From: DASZOC01 sp035550975
GTDB lineage: Bacteria > Actinomycetota > CADDZG01 > WHSQ01
Assembly (NCBI GenBank): GCA_035550975.1
Contig: DASZOC010000031.1
Location: 1-64,000, forward strand
DNA: 64,000 nt
Direction: 5' to 3'
The translations under genes were made by a program, and so were the position numbers. This document shows, piece after piece, positions 8,233 through 16,490 of the stretch. The notes under the pieces were generated by a model that was not told the origin of the DNA, did not search any database, and saw nothing but the letters and a program-made list of their open reading frames with translations. Positions within the stretch are counted from its first letter, which is position 1. Each line of letters opens with the position of its first letter.

Positions 8233-9335
8233 AGGTCGCCGACCTCTTCGATGTAGGGAGCGTTTTTCGTCGCGCGCAGCGCGATACGGCCGTCCACGAA
8301 CGCGACGACGTGGTCCCCCGCCAGCTCGCGGCGCCAGCCCTGCATGAGACGGTGGCGCGACAGGTCCTGGATCCCCGCGGACACGTCCGCGAGGAGGGCC
8401 TCGAGCTCGCCGCGCGTCGACACGAGCTCGGTCGCGAGCCCCGCTGCTTCACAGCGGCTGCGAACGATCGCGTCGCACGGCCCGGACAGCACGCGCGCCC
8501 GCGTCTGAGCCGCGCGGGGCGGCGCCTTCGGCGCCTCGACGTCCTCTCCCTCTACCCCCTCGCGGACGGCGCGGACGATGTGTGAGCCGAACCGTTCGGC
8601 CTCGCGCGGGTTCAACCCGCGGATCTTCGACAGCGAGGCAACCGAGGTCGGGGCGCGGCGTGCGATCTCGACCAGCGTCGGGTCCTTGACGACCCAGCCG
8701 CGCGGCAGGTCCCGCCGCTGCGCCTCCGTCTCTCGCCACGCCGCCACCGACCGCAACACCGATAGCTGCTTCGCGCTCAACGACCCGCGGCCCCCGACAC
8801 GCTTGTAGCTGTCGGTGACGTCCAGCTCGTAGGAGTCCTTCGACTCCAGCGACGTAAGCTCCTCGCGCACCCAGGACGAACGTCCCTGCTGCTCGAGCTC
8901 CCGCTTGAGCCGCGCCGCGACCTCGACGAGGTACCTGACGTCATCGGCCGCGTAACGCAGCTGGTCGTCCGTCAGCGGCCTCCGGCACCAGTCCGAGTAG
9001 GACTCCCCCTTCGTGAGTCGCGCTCCGGTCGTCTCCTGCACGAGGCGCCCGTACGGCAATGAAGCCCCGTACCCCGCGAACGCGGCCGCGACCTGGACGT
9101 CGTAGACGTTCGCCGGGACCGACCCATACTGCTCGTAGAAGATCTCGAGGTCTTGGCGACCTGCGTGCACGATCACTTCGACCGTCGCGTCGGCGACGAG
9201 ATCTGCCAGGCCCGACAGGTCGGTCACGTCCAGCGGATCGACGATGAAAACGTCCTCGGCAACCGCGACCTGCACGAGGCAGAGCCGCGCGCGGTAGGTG
9301 CGCTCGCGCATGAACTCGGTATCGAGAGCTAACAC
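8229..9335 (-). CDS. rnd: Ribonuclease D
   Basis: This 3'-5' exoribonuclease of the DEDD superfamily acts in tRNA 3' processing and RNA turnover. Exo motifs are LALDTEF at the very N-terminus (first Asp and Glu), IVHAGRQDLEIF for ExoII, and YAADDVRYL for ExoIII; HRDC-like helical repeats follow. At 368 residues it is near normal, but the GTG at 9335 begins right at the first catalytic motif. The in-frame sequence upstream (TPVTTRDLASIAERARSGG) resembles the missing N-terminus of RNase D yet has no ATG, GTG or TTG back to the stop codon of the preceding gene at 9417-9419. The start is therefore uncertain (see findings). Confidence 0.85.
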   Translation of the reverse strand: MLALDTEFMRERTYRARLCLVQVAVAEDVFIVDPLDVTDLSGLADLVADATVEVIVHAGRQDLEIFYEQYGSVPANVYDVQVAAAFAGYGASLPYGRLVQETTGARLTKGESYSDWCRRPLTDDQLRYAADDVRYLVEVAARLKRELEQQGRSSWVREELTSLESKDSYELDVTDSYKRVGGRGSLSAKQLSVLRSVAAWRETEAQRRDLPRGWVVKDPTLVEIARRAPTSVASLSKIRGLNPREAERFGSHIVRAVREGVEGEDVEAPKAPPRAAQTRARVLSGPCDAIVRSRCEAAGLATELVSTRGELEALLADVSAGIQDLSRHRLMQGWRRELAGDHVVAFVDGRIALRATKNAPYIEEVGDL

Positions 9336-9416
9336 ACCGCCCGATCGCGCTCGTTCCGCGATCGACGCGAGGTCCCTGGTGGTGACCGGCGTCCGGCCCG
9401 AAGAGGGTGCCGCGGG

Positions 9417-10571
9417 CTAACCCTCGGGGAGACCGAGCTCCCGCGCGATGAGGATGCGCATGACCTCGGACGTGCCCTCGCCGATCTCGAGGATCTTCGA
9501 GTCGCGGAAGTGGCGGCAGACGGGGAATTCCTCGATGTAGCCGTAACCACCATGGACCTGGACCGCATCCCGCGCGACGTCCACCGCGATCTGCGATGCG
9601 TAGAGCTTCGCCATCGCGGCCTCCTTCTTATACGGCCGCCCCACCTCTGCGAGCCACGCCGCCTTGTAATAAGCCTGCCGCGCGAGTTCGGTCTTCGTGG
9701 CCATGTCCGCGATCTTGAACTGCAATCCCTGGAACGCGCCGATCGGCTTTCCGAAGGCCTTGCGGTCGTGCGAGTAGCGGATCGATTCGTCGACGCACCC
9801 TTGCGCGAGTCCCACCGCGAGCGCCGCGATCGCGATCCGGCCGTCGTCGAGGATCTTCAGGAAGTTGCGGAAGCCCTCACCACGGTCGCCGAGCAGGTTC
9901 TCCTCCGGCACGCGGCAGTCGGTGAACGACAGCTCGTGCGTGTCCGAGTGCCACCAGCCCATCTTGCGATACGGCTTCCCGACCTCGAATCCCGGTGTTC
10001 CCGAGGGGACGATGATCGCCGAAATCTCCTTCTGTCCGTTGTGCTGCGCCGTGATCGCGGTTGCCGTCACGAAGGATGTGATCGGGGTCCCGGAGTTCGT
10101 GATGAACGACTTCGACCCGTTGATCACCCACTCACCGTCGTCCAGCTTGGCGGTCGTCTTCGTCCCGCCGGCGTCGGACCCGGCCTCGGGCTCGGTCAGG
10201 CCGAAACCGGCGAGGGCCTCACCGGCCGCGAGCGGCGGGAGCCAGGTCTGCCTCTGCTCCTCGGTGCCGAAGCGGTAGACCGGCATGCCGCCGAGACCGA
10301 CCGCCGCCTCCAGCGTGATCGCGAGCGACGAGTCGACCCGCGCCAGCTCTTCGATCGCGAGACAGAGCGTGAAGAAATCGGCACCCGAACCGCCGTACTC
10401 CTCGGGGAACGGCAACCCGAACAGACCCAGGTCGGCCATCTGCTTCACCGCGTCCATCGGCAGCTCGTGCTCGTGGTCCCACCGCTCGGCGTTCGGCCGG
10501 ATCGCATCGTCGACGAAGCTGCGAACGGTCTTTACGAAATCCTGTTGCTCCGGAGACAGGTCGAAGTCCAC
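9417..10571 (-). CDS. Acyl-CoA dehydrogenase
   Basis: This 384-residue FAD-dependent acyl-CoA dehydrogenase would form the alpha,beta double bond of an acyl-CoA and pass electrons to ETF. Typical motifs are FGLTEPEAGSDAGG (FAD/substrate binding), HGGYGYIEEFPV, and the catalytic base in IGEGTSEV near the C-terminus. A Glu at this spot fits short/medium-chain or 2-methyl-branched types; canonical isovaleryl-CoA dehydrogenase has Ala or Gly there and its base elsewhere. The RNase D reading frame follows directly, in the same frame after its TAG. Chain-length specificity cannot be told. Confidence 0.88.
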   Translation of the reverse strand: MDFDLSPEQQDFVKTVRSFVDDAIRPNAERWDHEHELPMDAVKQMADLGLFGLPFPEEYGGSGADFFTLCLAIEELARVDSSLAITLEAAVGLGGMPVYRFGTEEQRQTWLPPLAAGEALAGFGLTEPEAGSDAGGTKTTAKLDDGEWVINGSKSFITNSGTPITSFVTATAITAQHNGQKEISAIIVPSGTPGFEVGKPYRKMGWWHSDTHELSFTDCRVPEENLLGDRGEGFRNFLKILDDGRIAIAALAVGLAQGCVDESIRYSHDRKAFGKPIGAFQGLQFKIADMATKTELARQAYYKAAWLAEVGRPYKKEAAMAKLYASQIAVDVARDAVQVHGGYGYIEEFPVCRHFRDSKILEIGEGTSEVMRILIARELGLPEG

Positions 10572-10623
10572 GCCCGGAGCCTATAGGCGCCTCCGCGCGA
10601 CGGATCCGTAGCGCGAAGCACCG

Positions 10624-11901
10624 TTAACCAAACAGCTTCGGCAGCTTCGCTTTCGCAGACAAGCTTCCGTGCACCTTCAGGCGCCGCTTCAACAACGCCA
10701 TCCGCGCGTCCATCCGATCCGCCGCGATCTTGGCCCAGTCCGCCGAGCTCGACTCGAGACGAAGGGCCGGTTCGCCCGCCGTGCCCGGTTTCGCTTCGAT
10801 GTGGCCGTTCGTGACGACGATGTACCACGATTCGGCGTCGGTGAAGTCCCACTGGACCGGACCCGACAGCGACCGCGCGACGTCGATGTCCATCAACCGC
10901 GTCATCCCGTCGAAGAGAAGCTCGAAAGCCTCCGGCGTGAGCTCCGGCTCGCGCGTATCGTCACCGATCACGCCCGCGTCGATCAGGACCCACGCGCGGC
11001 GCGCGCGCTCTTCGTACGACACCGTCATGTCCTGCGATTTGAACAGGCGTAGCTCTTCGGGGTCGAAGCCCATCCGTCTGAGCTTCGTGTCGAACGAACG
11101 CATCCCGAACGCGAAGATCTCTTCGACCGTGAAGTCGAAGCACTCCGCGTAGCTGCGGTCGCGGTTCGGCGGGACGAAGACGCCGGCGGCCATCGGCATC
11201 ACCCGGTCCCACAGCTCGACGGCTGCGGCCCTGCATTCCGGAGAGGAACGCACCAGCTCGCCGAGGAACTTCACGCCGAACGCAACGTGGCGCGCCTCGT
11301 CACGCGAGACGTTCGTGATACCCGCCGTGAATCCCGGGAGGATGTCGAGCTTCTCGACGTAACGCTGGATGAAGTGCTGGCCGGGGATCGCGAGCACACC
11401 TTCGATGATCACGTGATACAGCGCGACGGTTTGCGCCAGCAAGGGCTTGTCCTTCGGCTTCTTCCGCAGCGCGTCGGTGAGTCTATCCAGCTCGGCGAAC
11501 ACCTCGCGGAACCCCCACGTCAGCTGGTCGTCGACCGCACGCAGCGTGGAATGCGTGTCGTGTCCGAAGCCGCCGACCTCGCGCATGAACCGATCGAAGA
11601 AGACGTGGTGGCGCGCCTCGTCGACGATCTGCGTCGTGAGGAAGATGCTCTCGGCGAAACCCGGAGCCGCATCCAGGACGGGTGTCAGCGTGCGGGCGAC
11701 GGCTTCTTCGCCGACCAGGAACATCGCGTAGTTCCACAGCGCGGCCGTCCGCTGCTCCTCGGTCAGCCGAGTCTGCCACTGGTCGGTATCGATAGAGAAA
11801 TCGATCGCCGTCGCGCTCCAGTTGTTCTCCTCCCACAGGCGGTACAGGCGCTGATAGGAGATGACGTCCTGTTTCAGAGGTAGTTCTTGTTCGTTGCTCA
11901 C
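10624..11901 (-). CDS. R2-like ligand-binding oxidase fused to a C-terminal SCP2 lipid-binding domain
   Basis: Ferritin-like dimetal carboxylate protein. Counting from an upstream in-frame ATG at 11949, ligands are Glu81, the EARH pair Glu111/His114, Glu183, and the EARH pair Glu218/His221. Val84 (ligand+3) and Tyr178 (ligand-5) match the Val-Tyr ether crosslink pair of R2lox (Rv0233-type) rather than a radical-bearing RNR R2. The last 85 or so residues (GPVQWDFTD..WYIVVTNGHIEAKPG..KVHGSL..KL) look like an SCP2 sterol/lipid-carrier domain. I chose GTG 11901, which has GAGGGGG about 12 nt upstream; the 16 extra residues from 11949 are low complexity. It is divergent from an acyl-CoA dehydrogenase. 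Confidence 0.82.
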   Translation of the reverse strand: MSNEQELPLKQDVISYQRLYRLWEENNWSATAIDFSIDTDQWQTRLTEEQRTAALWNYAMFLVGEEAVARTLTPVLDAAPGFAESIFLTTQIVDEARHHVFFDRFMREVGGFGHDTHSTLRAVDDQLTWGFREVFAELDRLTDALRKKPKDKPLLAQTVALYHVIIEGVLAIPGQHFIQRYVEKLDILPGFTAGITNVSRDEARHVAFGVKFLGELVRSSPECRAAAVELWDRVMPMAAGVFVPPNRDRSYAECFDFTVEEIFAFGMRSFDTKLRRMGFDPEELRLFKSQDMTVSYEERARRAWVLIDAGVIGDDTREPELTPEAFELLFDGMTRLMDIDVARSLSGPVQWDFTDAESWYIVVTNGHIEAKPGTAGEPALRLESSSADWAKIAADRMDARMALLKRRLKVHGSLSAKAKLPKLFG

Positions 11902-11954
11902 TCGGGCGGGGCCCCCTCGGTCGTGATGATGTGCTCTATCCTTCATCATCTGGA

Positions 11955-11974
11955 ACTTGACCGCCGGGTCAAGT
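11955..11974. promoter_or_regulatory. Perfect palindrome between divergent R2lox and acyl-CoA dehydrogenase genes
   Basis: ACTTGACC-gccg-GGTCAAGT is a perfect 8-bp inverted repeat with a 4-nt spacer, centred in the short divergent region. Each arm contains TTGACC, which resembles a -35 element. There is no T-run and no gene end here, so an operator for a dimeric regulator is more likely than a terminator. No cognate regulator is next to it. Confidence 0.5.
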
Positions 11975-11996
11975 AGGACCCTCCGAGGAGACCGCC

Positions 11997-13187
11997 GTGG
12001 ATTTCTCGCTGAGCGAAGAACAGATCGAGCTGAAGAAATGGGCGCACGAGTTCGCGGAGAAAGAGATCCGTCCCGTCGCGGCCGAATACGACGAATCGGA
12101 GGAGTTCCCGTGGCCGGTCGTGAAGAAAGCTGCCGAAGCCGGCCTCTACTCCGTCGACATCTACCTCCAGGCGCAGCAGGACCCGACCGGCCAGACGCTT
12201 CCGATATTGATGGAGGAGATCTTCTGGGGATGCGCCGGCATCGGCCTCGCGATCTTCGGCACCGGTCTTCCGCTCTCCGCTCTGGCGGCCGTCGGTACCT
12301 CAGAGCAGCTGTTCGAGTGGGCGCCGAAGATGTTCGGCACGCCGGAGGACCCGAAGCTCGGCGCGTTCGCGGTGACCGAGCCCGAAGCGGGATCCGACGT
12401 GCGCAACCTGCGAACGAAAGCCGTGCGCGAGGGTGACGAGTGGGTCCTCAATGGGACGAAGGTCTTCATCACGAACGGTCAGTACGCAGACGTGTACGTC
12501 GTCGTGGCAACCGTCGACGCCGAGCTCGGCCACCGCGGGCAGGCGTCCTTCGTCATCTCTCGTGAGGATCCCGGCATCAAGCCCGGAAAGAAGGAGAAGA
12601 AGCTCGGTATCCGCGCCTCCGACACGTCCGAGGTCATCCTCGAGGACTGCCGCATCCCGGTCGACCGGGTGCTTGGTGGCATCGACAAGCTCGAGTCAAA
12701 ACTCGACAAGGCGCGCAAGGGCGAGTCGAGCGGCCGTTCCTCCGCCGCCCTCAGGACCTTCGAGGTCACCCGTCCCGCGGTCGGCGCGCAGGCCGTAGGG
12801 ATCGCCCGCGCCGCGCTGGAGTTCGCGATCGACTACGCGAAGGAGCGCAAGGCGTTCGGGGTCCCGATCAGCCAGCACCAGTCGATCCAGAACCACCTCG
12901 CGGACATGGCCACCGAGGTGGAGTGCGCGCGGCTACTGGTACAACGCGCCGCGTGGATCGCTGCCAGCGGGCAACCCTTCGACAAGGCCGAGGGTTCCAT
13001 GAGCAAGCTCAAAGCGGGCGAAACCGCGGTGAGCGTCACCGAGAAAGCGGTACAGGTCCTCGGCGGATACGGATTCATCAAGGACTTCCCGATCGAGAAG
13101 TGGTACCGGGACTCGAAGATCTACACGTTGTTCGAAGGGACGTCCGAGATTCAGCGGATGGTGATCGCGCGCGCGCTCGTAAGCTGA
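11997..13187 (+). CDS. Acyl-CoA dehydrogenase
   Basis: This 396-residue acyl-CoA dehydrogenase starts at GTG 11997, with GAGGAG 7 nt upstream. Motifs: FAVTEPEAGSDVRNL, FITNGQYADVYVV, VLGGYGFIKDFPIEKWYRD, and catalytic base Glu in TLFEGTSEIQR. There is an unusual charged insertion of about 20 residues (LESKLDKARKGESSGRSS) between the middle beta domain and the C-terminal helical domain, seen in some actinobacterial members. It shares a palindromic upstream region with the divergent R2lox-SCP2 gene, hinting at joint control and a lipid-related role. The acyl substrate is unknown. Confidence 0.88.
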   Translation: MDFSLSEEQIELKKWAHEFAEKEIRPVAAEYDESEEFPWPVVKKAAEAGLYSVDIYLQAQQDPTGQTLPILMEEIFWGCAGIGLAIFGTGLPLSALAAVGTSEQLFEWAPKMFGTPEDPKLGAFAVTEPEAGSDVRNLRTKAVREGDEWVLNGTKVFITNGQYADVYVVVATVDAELGHRGQASFVISREDPGIKPGKKEKKLGIRASDTSEVILEDCRIPVDRVLGGIDKLESKLDKARKGESSGRSSAALRTFEVTRPAVGAQAVGIARAALEFAIDYAKERKAFGVPISQHQSIQNHLADMATEVECARLLVQRAAWIAASGQPFDKAEGSMSKLKAGETAVSVTEKAVQVLGGYGFIKDFPIEKWYRDSKIYTLFEGTSEIQRMVIARALVS

Positions 13188-13224
13188 CCTGACCGTCGCC
13201 GGGACGAGCCGGCGACCGCGCCGG

Positions 13225-13644
13225 CTACTTCGTCGCTTTGAACACCCAGTTCACGGTTGCGCTCATGCCGCCGGCCCAGTTGCACGGACCCATCAGGACC
13301 TGTGAGCCTTTCCGAACGGCCACCAGAACCTCTTCCTCGGGAGCGTCCCCGGTCAGCTGGCTCGCGGTAGCCGAACCGAGCTCGCTGCCACTGGAGTCGT
13401 TGACGAACAGGTCCCAGTCGCCGTCGAAGTCGACCATCGTCACCGTGAGGATCCCCGTGGCGGGAGCCTTGAAAGCTTCCGTCACCTGACTCGCGGAGTT
13501 GTTGCAGCCGTCGGGGCCGGGATAAGGGAGGGCCTGCGCCGTGAAAGAACCCTTCTTCGACTTGGCGGCGAGGGCGGGAGCGGCGAGCGACGTCGCAGCC
13601 AGGACCAGAGCGGTGAGCAGGATGATCGACTTGCGCACGGACAT
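13225..13644 (-). CDS. Secreted protein of unknown function
   Basis: A 139-residue protein with a clear Sec signal peptide (MSVRK, hydrophobic core, cleavage near residue 26 after APALA). The mature part is a small beta-rich domain with FKAPATGILTVTMVDFDGDWDLFV, reminiscent of bacterial pre-peptidase C-terminal (PPC) beta-sandwich domains, plus two Cys that could pair. A GGGAGG lies just 2 nt before the ATG. It stands alone downstream of the terminator-like hairpin of the catabolic operon. No function can be assigned. Confidence 0.7.
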   Translation of the reverse strand: MSVRKSIILLTALVLAATSLAAPALAAKSKKGSFTAQALPYPGPDGCNNSASQVTEAFKAPATGILTVTMVDFDGDWDLFVNDSSGSELGSATASQLTGDAPEEEVLVAVRKGSQVLMGPCNWAGGMSATVNWVFKATK

Positions 13645-13723
13645 CGCCTCCCAGAGCGGTGGGCGGGCCCGGTGGCGCCGCCGCTGTAGGGAAGGGTCGC
13701 CGCCCGGCCCCGAAGCCCCTGCT

Positions 13724-13756
13724 GGTCCCCCTGCCCCTAACGAGAGGGGCTGGACC
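13724..13756 (-). terminator. Hairpin after the liu-like operon
   Basis: GGTCC (13724-13728) and GCCCCT (13733-13738) pair with AGGGGC (13745-13750) and GGACC (13752-13756) around loop aacgag. It lies just beyond the stop of the alpha/beta hydrolase (13762) on the minus strand. There is no U-tract, so termination is inferred from position and stem strength. Confidence 0.5.
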
Positions 13757-13761
13757 GGGTG

Positions 13762-14625
13762 TTAGGCGACGAAGGCGTCGATCGCTGTTGCGAGCTCGTC
13801 CGGCGCCTCCTCCGGGACGAAGTGGCCCACGTCGTCGAGCTCGACGATCTCGGCCTGCGGGATGTCGCGCTTCATGCCGCGCAGCAGGCTGGGAGGCAGC
13901 GCCGGGTCCTTCATGCCCCACACGATCAGGGTCGGCATCTCGATCTCGCGCCGCCCCCCGCCGTCGATCGCGTCGGTGCGCACGACGCCGCGTCCGAGTC
14001 GGACGCGGACCTGTCTCGTAAGCGCTTTCCTGGTCACGGTCCGGTAATACGCGAGCGCCGACGCGACGCGCTCGGGATCGGAGTAGGCCTCTTGATAGAT
14101 GCGCAGCGGCTCGCCTTCGAAGACCGAGCGCTGTGCCGCAGGTGTGGCTCCGCGCAGGAACACCGAGAGGATCTGGTCACCCGTGAAGCGGAACGCCAGC
14201 TCCGGCAGGAGGGGGATGTTGAACAACCAGATGTACCAGCTGTGCAACGGGCTGAGCTCGCGGAACGCCGTGTTCGTCAGGACCAACCTCCGAACCCTAT
14301 CCGGCCGGTCGAGAGCCATCCACAGTGCGAACGCGCCGCCCCAGTCGTGCCCGGCGACGACAGCTTGCGGCGCATCGACGGCCTCCAGGTAGTCGAACAG
14401 GATGCGCGCGACGGTCGCGGCATCGTGGACCGGCGGGGCGGCGCTGGCGCCGAAACCGGGAACGTCAGGAGCGAGGACGCGGAAGCGAGACGAGAGACGT
14501 TCGGCCACGCCGCGCCAGCAGTGACCGGTCTGCGGGAACCCGTGCAGCATCAGGATCGCTGGACCGTTGCCGACCTCGCGATGGAAGATCTCGGTCGAGC
14601 CTGCCTGCACCGCGCGCTCGAGCAT
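13762..14625 (-). CDS. Alpha/beta hydrolase, epoxide hydrolase/haloalkane dehalogenase-like
   Basis: This 287-residue alpha/beta-hydrolase has an oxyanion-hole HGFPQTGHCW, a nucleophile elbow GHDWGG with Asp (not Ser) as nucleophile, an acid in WGMKDPALP, and the catalytic His in DVGHFVPEEAP. The Asp nucleophile puts it with epoxide hydrolases and haloacid/haloalkane dehalogenases. I prefer ATG 14625 over the 12-residue upstream extension, because it starts 8 nt after the stop of the preceding gene. It is last in the minus-strand operon; whether it acts on the operon's acyl-CoA intermediates is unknown. Confidence 0.8.
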   Translation of the reverse strand: MLERAVQAGSTEIFHREVGNGPAILMLHGFPQTGHCWRGVAERLSSRFRVLAPDVPGFGASAAPPVHDAATVARILFDYLEAVDAPQAVVAGHDWGGAFALWMALDRPDRVRRLVLTNTAFRELSPLHSWYIWLFNIPLLPELAFRFTGDQILSVFLRGATPAAQRSVFEGEPLRIYQEAYSDPERVASALAYYRTVTRKALTRQVRVRLGRGVVRTDAIDGGGRREIEMPTLIVWGMKDPALPPSLLRGMKRDIPQAEIVELDDVGHFVPEEAPDELATAIDAFVA

Positions 14626-14633
14626 CCGACAAC

Positions 14634-16490
14634 CTAACCACGCGGTCGCACGAGCACCCACCGCCGGTCGCGAAAGGTGCCGGGGCCAACGACGGGCTCT
14701 GCCGCGCCCGGCTCCGTCGTCACGAGCCAGTCCGGCTCGATCGCTCGATCCTCGATCGCCTCACGCCACGACGCGGCAAGCGAGCGATAGCGGATACGCC
14801 ACGGATTGTGTTCGGGTGTGCCCTCGACATTCGCGACACGCACGCCCGAGAACTGCCACAGATAGAAGCCGAGCAGTCCATCGTCTTCGACGAACACGAC
14901 GTCGTCGGGATCCATAACGGACGCAGCCGACCGAACGAACGATCCCCGCTGCAGGTCGGCGGTCCCATACAGGAATCCCTTCTCGCCGGCCCGGATCGTC
15001 TCGGTCAACGCCACCGATGCGAACACCGGCGACATCGCGGCGAATGCCAGCACGATCCCGACCGTCGTGGCCGCGAGCGCGACCGACCGCCGCGCGAGCC
15101 ACGCATACCCGACGGTGATCGCCACTCCTGCGAGAGCACCGGCGACGAGGTGAGCCGGAGGCCAGAAACGTCCGTGGTGGAGCGCGGTCTCGTTCGCGAA
15201 CACTCCCCACCCGGATCGCTGCCGGAGCCACGCGATCAGAAGTAACCCCGCCGCTGCGACGGCGAAGGCGACGAAGCCGCGCCGCAGGACCGGCGGCTGA
15301 CCCAACGTCACCGCGACACCCGCCGCAGCAAGCGGGAGCAACAAGCCCCACGCGGCGAGACCCGACGGGATCGGCCATTCGACTCCCGACCTCGGCGACA
15401 CATCGACGAAACCGTCGTAGCGGAGCTGGTCGACCGCGACGGGGGCCGCCCACAACGCGAAGGTCGCGAGGGCCGCCACGGCGACCACCGCGACGGCGCG
15501 CGACGACAGCTCACGGCGTGCGACGAACGCCGCCGCGAGCGCCCACGCGACCGCACTCGTCAACATCGGGACGCTCACTACGCCGACGAGCCCGATCGCG
15601 GCGCCTGCGGCAGCGGCTCGGGGCAAGGACCGGCTCGTCATCGACGTCAACACGAGCAGCGCAGAGCACGCCAGCAGCACGAGGCCCAGCTCTCGTGGCA
15701 GGGCCGGCGGAAGCAACTCGTAGACCGAGTTCGGCGAAGCGACCACGAGGTCGGCCCCGTAGCGCGCTTCCAACGGACTCTCGATGAAGTCGGGTGTCTG
15801 TGCTCGAACCCAGCCGAAGCCGCCGACCAGCGAGAACGCGGCGGCACCGGCCAGCCCGGCCCGCGGGTTCACGACCCGCGCGAGGCACGAGGCCGACAGC
15901 GGTAACCACATCACCAACAGCAGCTGGAGCGCTTCGTGTGCAACGACGGGATCGCTTCCGGGGACGACCCGGCTCATGGTCGCGAGTGCCGCGTGATAGC
16001 CCCACGGATACGCGTTGCGGGCGAAAGGCTCGGGGGCGGGTCCCTCGGGACGACTCTCACCTCCGAGGAGTTGCTCGGTCCAGCCGAGGTGCCACGGTGG
16101 GTCGCCGGTACGAAGGCTGGAACCACCGACGATGCCGGGAAGTGCGTAGAGCGCGACGACCACGACGGCCAGCACGACCACCGCCGGTGATACCCGCGGC
16201 GTCACCCAGCGGGCGCCGCTCCGCCGCGCTGCGATGCCAGCCACGATCGCGGCCGTCGCCGGCACCGGCCACCTCTGACCAAACCACCACCCGGACGAGA
16301 CGATGTGGATCAGCATGGAGGCGATCGCGAAGGCGACGAACCCGAGAGCGGCGAACAGCCATCGCTCGGGGGGACCGAGCGACCGGTGGTCGAAACCGAG
16401 CGCGGGCGCAACGAGCGACACGACGCCTCGGCCGAGCCCCAGGACCGCCGCCGTCTGCAGGAGGGTTAGCCCGAGTACCTCCGCGGTCAC
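14634..16490 (-). CDS. Large polytopic membrane protein of unknown function
   Basis: This 618-residue protein has roughly 13 predicted membrane helices and a C-terminal extracytoplasmic-type soluble tail (about 520-618). The general look is that of GT-C-fold membrane glycosyltransferases or related DUF families (early loop with DPPWHLGWTEQLL, later NSVYELLPPALPRELG), but I do not recognise a specific family. The GTG start at 16490 overlaps the stop of the biotin carboxylase by 4 nt (GTGA), which excludes the longer reading frame above it. Its place inside a CoA catabolic operon is odd and may reflect read-through rather than a shared role. Confidence 0.75.
   Translation of the reverse strand: MTAEVLGLTLLQTAAVLGLGRGVVSLVAPALGFDHRSLGPPERWLFAALGFVAFAIASMLIHIVSSGWWFGQRWPVPATAAIVAGIAARRSGARWVTPRVSPAVVVLAVVVVALYALPGIVGGSSLRTGDPPWHLGWTEQLLGGESRPEGPAPEPFARNAYPWGYHAALATMSRVVPGSDPVVAHEALQLLLVMWLPLSASCLARVVNPRAGLAGAAAFSLVGGFGWVRAQTPDFIESPLEARYGADLVVASPNSVYELLPPALPRELGLVLLACSALLVLTSMTSRSLPRAAAAGAAIGLVGVVSVPMLTSAVAWALAAAFVARRELSSRAVAVVAVAALATFALWAAPVAVDQLRYDGFVDVSPRSGVEWPIPSGLAAWGLLLPLAAAGVAVTLGQPPVLRRGFVAFAVAAAGLLLIAWLRQRSGWGVFANETALHHGRFWPPAHLVAGALAGVAITVGYAWLARRSVALAATTVGIVLAFAAMSPVFASVALTETIRAGEKGFLYGTADLQRGSFVRSAASVMDPDDVVFVEDDGLLGFYLWQFSGVRVANVEGTPEHNPWRIRYRSLAASWREAIEDRAIEPDWLVTTEPGAAEPVVGPGTFRDRRWVLVRPRG

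Noticed and set aside
9417..10571. Isovaleryl-CoA dehydrogenase for the acyl-CoA dehydrogenase
   Set aside because: The Glu in IGEGTSE is in the MCAD position, whereas isovaleryl-CoA dehydrogenases have Ala or Gly there.
10624..11901. Ribonucleotide reductase R2 subunit
   Set aside because: The Val at +3 and Tyr at -5 around the metal ligands fit R2lox; no R1 gene is adjacent, and the C-terminal tail is SCP2-like instead of an R1-binding peptide.
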